NCBI RefSeq assembly: GCF_037975245.1 | Contig: NC_092569.1 | Coordinates: forward strand, 16,166,001-16,230,000 | Length of the DNA stretch: 64,000 nt | Direction of reading: 5' to 3' | Source of the DNA: Apostichopus japonicus | Lineage: Eukaryota; Echinodermata; Holothuroidea; Aspidochirotida; Stichopodidae | Shown here: positions 53,360 through 64,000 of the stretch, piece by piece | Layout of the letters: each line of letters opens with the position of its first letter | Numbering within the stretch: position 1 is the first letter of the stretch | Notes under the pieces: model-generated | Databases searched by the model: none | Seen by the model: the letters and a program-made list of their open reading frames with translations, nothing else | What the model was told of the DNA's origin: nothing | Position numbers and translations under genes: made by a program

Positions 53360-54440
53360 TCATCATAATCATATATGTATTAATTGTGAGCAATCTTGTG
53401 ATTTACATGTATCGCTAACTAACTTTGTAACCAAAGCAGATAATGCTGATAATTATTCGCCGGTTTTATAGGCGTATACCATATCGATATGAAACTTTTG
53501 TTTTTAGACATCATACTTCAAGATAGCTGGTTGAGGTCGCTGTATAACTGACTTGATTAAAGTCTCTGTACGTGTTTGTCAAATTTAAGCTTCGACCTTT
53601 CCAGCTTACTGCATTTTAAGTTCAGTAAAAATGACACCGTTCTATGAAATTTTCATATCAATATTAATTATATTTCTTGAGTTATCTGACGTTAAAATGT
53701 TGAGGTGAATAAAATTCGCCAGATTTATTAACGAGTCCGTAGATACTACAAACTTCAATCAAAATTTGTAAGCCCCGCCCAACATATCATGCGCCAATAA
53801 TTTTTGTTTTCTATTCACGACCGTTAGGCCTAGGCTTACTTTACTTTCGTGACTATCCTGTCTTAGGTTCATTCTCTTGTTTCTTTCTCTCGGTCTTATC
53901 GATGTAGCTGGTGGAATTGTGTCATTTCCTCCCATTGCAATGAATATACAAGTGTTTTTAGACGTTTCCTCAGTTGAATTGTAAAAAGTGGATGACACGC
54001 GTACTTGATCGTGCCGCATGTGTAGACTATTTGTTTACATTTGTGTAACTAACCTGCTGGCATAGGCGTTCGCAGTGATTTTACGGTAAACCATAAGGTC
54101 AACAGAAAATACATTTTTTTTCTTTTGATTGCGACAGCTTTTCTTATTAAACCCACCTGGTCGGTGTGCATTCAGAATACGAAACATTGAATCTACTTCC
54201 GTTCGGAAGTTTGTTTTCCGAAGTTCATCAGCAAACACGTATTGAGACTTGAATGCACGACAGCATCTAAGAAAGCCATCAACAAAATTATATATATTAA
54301 ACTATTACTGAGTTGGTAATTTATTTTTGTCTCGATGTAGCTTTTGGGTACTTCTAAGATATACTTGAGCGGACAATTGTGTATGTTAATACGACCATCA
54401 TACCTTACACCATAGTTTCCTAAAAGAATAAGTGTCTAGT
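53360..54440. other. Single-copy island with promoter-like motifs
   Basis: This stretch has no match in the other units and looks less AT-rich. It contains a GC box GCCCCGCCC (53772-53780), a CCAAT box (53794-53798) and a palindrome of two head-to-head ETS-type sites, ACTTCCG-TT-CGGAAGT (54195-54210). Minus-strand open frames at 53759-54019 (86 codons) and 54035-54238 (67 codons) are not recognised. A donor-like CAG/GTGGGT occurs within the second at about 54157. It could be a promoter and first exon of an unrelated gene, or the edge of an insertion; neither is established. Confidence 0.25.
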
Positions 54441-55150
54441 TCATTGATGCAGGACACAGCTAAATATACCTTTATGGTTCTTATAGGCGATTGTTAAAAA
54501 AAATATTCTTGGACGGTAGATGTTATGAGGGGGGGGGGGGCGGGGTAGGTGAGTGGAGGATTGCTTAGAGGCAACACCTGTAAAATGAATCTCAATATGA
54601 ATCATATTTTCTTGTATCTTACATATTGGACAAAATTCCGCGGCATTCTCGATTTCTGTGGAAGTCATTAGGCGGTGAACTTCAAGGTAAGGTTTACATT
54701 GTGACAAACACAATTACAGACTGATGTTATAACCCAATATTTGAGATCACTTTTGATCGAACATATACAACGGCGTATGTACTACCTCGATACCAATATG
54801 TTTACAAGAATTTCATGTTCAGCCCTTTGTAAATATAAATAAGCTGACAGTTTAATAAAGAAATTATATTTCTAACCAATAAATTTACAACTCAGATAAT
54901 AATACAAATAAAACACTCTAGAAAAAAAAAAGCAACAGCGTCACTCGATAAATACAACATAAAGGATTTATATAAAAACTCAAGATGGGTTAGTCTGGAA
55001 ATATATTCATCTTCCTGTAATATTCATCATTCAATTTTGAATCAAAGAGATTTGTTGTTAAGTTGATATTCCAATATTTCACAAGTCTAGAGTATATGAC
55101 GATGATACAATGTATGGCGATCATTCTAGTCGCTGTGAACCGTCGATGTA
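54441..55150. other. 3' flank of orphan exon E
   Basis: Related to the 3' flanks of D (about 42350-42742) and F (about 59210-59601): the shared parts include the stretch around 'gaggattgctt' with 'gaggcaa(c/a)acctgtaaa' and the final bases before the stop. A 12-base poly(G) run lies at 54529-54540. No gene is seen. Confidence 0.5.
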
Positions 55151-55415
55151 TTACACTGGACGTATCTTCATTTCTGCGTATTTGAGGTGATAAGATCCAC
55201 CTGGAAGATCATACCAGAAGATGCTCTTGTATAATACGTACTGCCGGCTGCGTACAGTCCGTTCAGGTTACAGTCATAATAAAAATCATAGCAATGGGTA
55301 CCGTACCACCAAGCTCCGTGACAATACTGAGCCAAGTGATAATTAGAGCGACGATCATTGTCGCGGTCTAACGTCGAAAATGTCTGGTTCCTGTGATTCG
55401 CCATCCTGTCGTATG
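55151..55415 (-). pseudogene. Orphan, frameshifted FReD exon 5 (copy E)
   Basis: This is a terminal FReD exon of the D/F subtype with no exons 1-4 beside it. Its acceptor (TTGCAG before CATACGAC) is intact and the phase fits exon 4 of the family. It encodes AYDRMANHRNQTF, LDRDND, and a pocket loop with three cysteines (QYC, THC, YDC). It is 265 nt against 260 in D and F: one extra codon in the loop plus two extra bases near 55230-55240. The two bases shift the frame after AGST, so the last 20 or so residues, ending KIRPV in the other copies, are lost and translation would stop at 55168. It lies downstream of gene F in the direction of transcription, so it could be a dead fragment or an alternative last exon of F. 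Confidence 0.8.
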
Positions 55416-57802
55416 CTGCAACAGGAAAACACAAATAAGAAAAGAAGTAGACAGGGATCTTCATTATCATATTAAATACACGTTTGAATTATTTTCCACG
55501 AATTAAATAGTAAATGCATTTTTAGGACTGTTTGGGTACAACCGTTGAAGGTATACAATCTCCAAAATTTCTCCTGTAAGTATATTTGTAAATTATAATA
55601 TTGATAGTTACATCGTTTTGTGCCAAAATGTACTTGTGGTGATCAGATGTGATGTCATAAATGCCTTTGATAAATCTGATTTTTTAATAAAATGTAATTC
55701 TAATGTTGGGAACTTTTCATTCCTTCAAGGTAAGTTCTGAACAATAAGATAAACATCTAGCAACTATTTTGTTGTATAGTGTGCAGTACAACTACGACAT
55801 CACATCTGTTTGCACCATGTTTAGTTATTATACCACTGGCAAGTTACTACCAATTTCAGCTTTCAATATATCGATAACGGTCACAGTTGGTGGCAAGTTT
55901 TATTAAAATGCTTAGAAACTATTTCTCTTTTATCAGTAATCTCATTTACCCCTTGATTATCCTAGGAGTTTGACAGGTCTATATATATTTTAAATTAGTA
56001 AAGAAGCTCTCCTTTAAGCTTGTAATATATTTTTTTCATCTATAAGAAACTCATCCGTACCAAGTTTCTTTTCGCCAGCCTGATGGGAAAAAATGAAATT
56101 TATATGCTCCCTTGTTCACTCGTTCCCACCTCTACTCGCTCCCTCGTCCATAATTGTCTTTTTGGATCATTGTACATGTTATGGTACTACGTATGTTAAG
56201 TGCGCATAAAAAAAAGCGGGCGCACTCTCGAATTAAAATTTAGGAAACCAAATAATTCAAGAACGACACATTTATCGTCAGTGTGTTAAGCCTTTGTTTT
56301 ATTACTTTTATCAAGGACATGCTGAGGCACCAACTTAATCTGAACTGTAACATTATACCGCTAGTAGAATCACCCACTTCGAACACTGTTTCTTTGCCTT
56401 TTGTTTGGTATGAGAAAGAGCCCTTTCAAACATCTAGGTTTATGAATTAAAATGTCTCTACTACTTAGTCTAGCATGCAGACCATTATTTCAGTTGCTCA
56501 GATGCAACCCAAAACACAATTTTAAGGGCTCCCAAATATAACTGGTTTCCAGTGTATCTTGTTTTTGTTTTGTTTTTTTGTGTCCGACAAGTCATGTTGT
56601 ATATCATTTACGGATACGTTGCTGTTTATATGGGGTTTTAAAGAATTTACGTTGGTTTAGTCATTACAATTATATAAAAAGATACTGTAACAGTTACAAT
56701 TTACCATGAAAAGGCGCATTCCAAACAATCTACTATTCTAAGAGGAATATTTCGAATTCCGGGCTAAACTATGGAAACATTGTGAGCACTCTGTTCTCCC
56801 GGTGTATCAGGTATTACGACTTAGATTCTGCCTTAAGCGATCCTTTAACGATAATGAGATTTACTTGAAGTATTTTTCTTGGTTCGATTTTGATTGCTTT
56901 ATTAGTTAAAATTGGTAAAGGTGGGTACCGGTTACTTAGTTAAAACTGATGGGTGTTATAATTTCTTAACATGTGTTACATTTATGACCAGTTGCTACTG
57001 AGGACTTAAAAATAGAAAATACCAAACACACAATCTTATACATAATGATTGACTGGACAACCAGACTAATTTAAAGGTTTCGCCAATTATTTCGTCCACA
57101 TTTTAACAGAAAGTGGATGACACTTAACTGTTAAACGCTTAAAATCTGCATTTTGAACCATCTTTACAACGTCAGTTAATAGGTTTGGCACAGTAGTATC
57201 TGCCGACATGTCTAACATGTGTTGCGGTGTTATAACATACTTCAGTTTATACTTATTAACGGTTGCCTCTTATGAACAGTACAAACTAATCAAGAGTCCG
57301 TTGCCAAATTAAGACTACACTAGATCATCTGACTGTTTTGACCAAATGAAAGTTATTATATAAAATTTGAGATTCCACTCAATGTTGGAAATTTAGCCGC
57401 CAAGACATTTTTTAAAGTATACATTAATCACATGAAATGATCTACCGCAATGCCTACCGTAAAATTCGTCCACTGTCGGGAAACCTCTGCAGAGGCTACA
57501 GTGTAGCACCAATGTGAAAGTTCCATTACCTTATCTTCTCTAATTCTATCGTTAACTATATGTAAATCCAGACTTTAAAAAATTTCGAACAGTTTACGAC
57601 CATTGTTATTAGTAACTTTATCCCCATGGTTGTACCGAGCTGTGCAAATATCTTATAGATCAAGATCAGATTTTGAGTTCAAATCATTGTATAAGTTATC
57701 GGAATCAGTTCCATGCATTTAAACTCTTCAGAGTCAAATAGGTTACTTAGCGTGTTCGTTATTGCATATTCATAAATGCCTAAACAAACTTTCTGTATAC
57801 TG

Positions 57803-57833
57803 GACCAGTCTCGAATGCGATTCGAGACTGGTC
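57803..57833. repeat. Perfect inverted repeat, 14-bp arms, 3-bp loop
   Basis: GACCAGTCTCGAAT (57803-57816), loop GCG, ATTCGAGACTGGTC (57820-57833). There is no T-run after it on either strand. It has no counterpart elsewhere in the window. Confidence 0.9.
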
Positions 57834-58230
57834 GAGTGTATTGAGAGGAGAATTGCTTCAGGATCGAATTGTTAGACAAACACTGGTTTGTTTCCGTGGC
57901 AATCATGACGTCATAATTAAAAGAAATGAAGACATGCCATGAGTATATGCAAATATGTTTATGGGCAAAGAAATTTTCCAAATTGCAAAGAACACTGTAC
58001 AGTATATATAGCCTACTTTCAATCAGTTACAGCAGTTAGTACTGTATATGTTTTCAGACACACAGAGTCTCAATACACACTGTACGTACTTCTTAAATCA
58101 TCCAGCTAAATACTTCGAGTAACATGAATGACTTAGGGATAAATTTTGAGCTTAATTTTGGGCTAGAGTCAATGTCAGCACCCTTATCGAGGTGCTTCAA
58201 CGAAGAACCGAAGCGTAAAGCGTCCAATGT

Positions 58231-58256
58231 CATTGACATTGACATTGACATTGACA
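58231..58256. repeat. CATTGA hexamer repeat
   Basis: Four successive CATTGA units followed by CAT, in the single-copy stretch left of the gene F flank. Confidence 0.85.
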
Positions 58257-59601
58257 TCATTTATTTCCATCATCAATTAAATACAAGAATGTTGAGCGTA
58301 ACATTTTTAAGCTCACAGAAAGCACAATACAATATAGAGACAACATTCGTTGAATGGATATATATGTAGATAAATCAAGATCATCATACTCATTTGAATC
58401 TCTGTAAATGACATTCACGACAGCGCTAAAATTGTGCATTTGCTGTTTTTTTGTATTAATGAGGTAAACATGACATTTGTCTTAGCTTTTTGTTATGTTT
58501 ACTGAGCAAATTCAAGAGTCGGTGCTCGTCGAAGGATCTTACACGTTGTTTTAAAGACAAGAAAGTATATTTAAATAAGTATTCGTCCTCTTTAGTGATA
58601 TAAGTTGGTGAATGAGATGTTTGCAACTCATGGTACATATTTTGAGTTCACAAGTCATAAAAGCATCATGCTTTCTAATTCAAATTTATATGTTGTTTCA
58701 ATTCAAACATAACAACATCCTCTTGTCTTCGTACCTGTGATCATTAACCCAATATTATATATGGGGACGAATTGGATACTTTAGAATGGAATATGTTAAT
58801 AAGTTCCCACGGTGAGAGAACAATGTCTTACTTTAAAAGATATTTTCGTGTATACGTTGAGGATTACGTTGAAAATTGGCGAGTAAAGGAAAAAATGTTG
58901 CACTGCCATATCTAGTCGATTGATTTTTTTCGATGTCATATACAAGACTACATGAGAAAGTAAGCAAATATTCTTGGCGTGTACGGAACTGTATTGCTTG
59001 TGAGTAATTGTGCACTTCACGGTAATTAGATGTATCGTAACATTCTATCGCTGACTCCAAAACAAGTAACTTGAATTTTGTGCATGGCTACAGGACAGGC
59101 CCCATACCTTTTTTATTGTACTGGGTCGTAGTGGCTGGGTCGAAGGGGTTTGGGGATGGGGCCAATAAGTGAAGTCGTGCAGGGCTGCGGTAAGGTAAAA
59201 TATTATTGTTCTTGAACGGTAGATAGGGGTGGAGGAGTGGAAGATTGCTTCGAGGCAAAACCTGTAAACCGGAGTTATTGTGGATAAAGGTTTTTTGTTT
59301 TGTAGCCTATATATTGGGCATTATCCTCGATTACTGTCAATCTCATTTTAGTAATGAAAACAATTTAATTTGCATTAAAAACGCTCGATGCAAACCACAA
59401 TGGTTTCACAATGAAAAAAGAAATCAAGATGGACGAGTCTGGAAATAATTGTATTCATCTTCCTTTAATATTCATCATTCGATGTTATAAAATCATAAGG
59501 ATTTGTTGTTAAGTTAATAGTCGGATATTTCACAAGTCTAGACTATATCACGATGACACAGTGTTCGGTGATCATTCTAGTTGCTAAGAACGGTCGATGT
59601 A

Positions 59602-63325
<3,724 letters not shown>

Positions 63326-64000
63326 CTAAAATTGAAGATATGAAAATTGGCATTTGAAAGAATCAACATTCCGATATGCGGGATCGTCTCGTTTGTGAAG
63401 GCTACTCATCGCTGAAATCAATTCTTGATTAGAAATTCAGTTTCAAATATTGTTAAGTACTGTTTATCTTTGATTAAAATCCAATGTAGTGAAACCAGGA
63501 ATCGTTAACTTTGTCACCATTTAGGTAATCCTAATTCTTTCACTGACAGAGAGGCAATCAATTTGACCCCACTCGATTGACAATGTTTCTGTATTGTTCA
63601 TATTAAGATCTCTCTGTTTGACTCATTTGTAGGAAACATTATGGAAAATCAATCGATTATTCCAACACTCTGTTCCAACACAGTTGAACTATAGGGTCTA
63701 TAACGTGTGTATAGAACTTTCTGTAAGTCGTGACTTATTTTAATGAAAACAAAACGTGGTTCTATTCTATACTGTGGTCTTTGTGTTTTTTGACGACAAA
63801 CCTTAAATAAACAAAGTTGAAACTATTTTGATGACAGAATGACTTAATAAACAAATTACTTATTCAACGCCATTCTTGCCCTGTTTCCCGCCCTTATAAT
63901 ATATAACTTAGATAAAACAGTATAGTAGACGTTTTAATTTTCGCGACATGAAGTGAGAAAGGAATATGATTCCTTCCCGTAGGAGAACAAAAAATCAAAA

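Larger units (their letters stand above)
55416..59601. other. Truncated intron 4-like segment, single-copy DNA, then 3' flank of gene F
   Basis: From 55416 to about 55.95 kb the sequence resembles the start of intron 4 of D and F, then the match stops. From about 55.95 to 58.4 kb nothing matches the rest of the window and no gene is supported; it contains a 14-bp-arm palindrome (57803-57833) and a CATTGA hexamer repeat (about 58231-58256). From 58.4 kb it matches the D flank at 41.5-42.7 kb. Confidence 0.5.

Noticed and set aside
57679-57981. 100-codon minus-strand open frame in single-copy DNA
   Set aside because: It reads straight through the perfect palindrome at 57803-57833, has no recognisable domain and no splice or promoter context; chance length is plausible.

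Overview
The window is animal nuclear DNA: AT-rich, with split genes, GT-AG introns, TATA-box promoters and (TA)n microsatellites. It carries a tandem array of small secreted proteins with a fibrinogen-related domain (FReD), all on the minus strand. The FReD family and the gene layout (innate-immune lectins of the FREP/ficolin/fibrinogen-like protein A kind) suggest an echinoderm, possibly a sea cucumber. That assignment is inference, because no marker gene fixes the species.

Layout from left to right; genes are transcribed right to left: a spacer (1-3553); gene A (3554-11117); upstream region and spacer; gene B (16908-23488); spacer; gene C (29143-37391); spacer; gene D (42743-50558); spacer with single-copy DNA (about 53.36-54.44 kb); a lone, frameshifted terminal exon E (55151-55415); more single-copy DNA (about 55.95-58.4 kb); and gene F (59602 to beyond 64000, first exon outside the window). 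The repeat unit is about 12-17 kb and includes promoter, introns and spacer as well as exons.

Each gene has five coding exons with identical phases: exon 1, a 69-nt signal peptide; exon 2, 46 nt with an RNKR furin-like site; exon 3, 173 nt, the start of the FReD; exon 4, 271 nt, the FReD core; exon 5, 251-260 nt, the C-terminal pocket half ending in KIRPV. Products are 269-272 aa. Exons 1-4 are nearly identical between copies. Exon 5 differs strongly in sequence, length and cysteine content, with the changes concentrated around GAWW and LNG, the region that forms the ligand pocket in known FReDs.

Promoters A-D share a TATA box, a 12-bp palindrome TGACACGTGTCA at the predicted start site and a TGACGT element, so the genes are probably co-regulated. 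The copies are mosaics. F resembles A in intron 2 and the start of intron 1, B in intron 3, and D in intron 4, exon 5 and the 3' flank. This points to repeated unequal crossing-over or gene conversion. The most interesting candidate for a new system is therefore an expanding family of secreted, possibly furin-activated lectins with one diversifying terminal exon and an orphan copy of that exon. I saw no tRNA, rRNA, CRISPR array or autonomous transposon.
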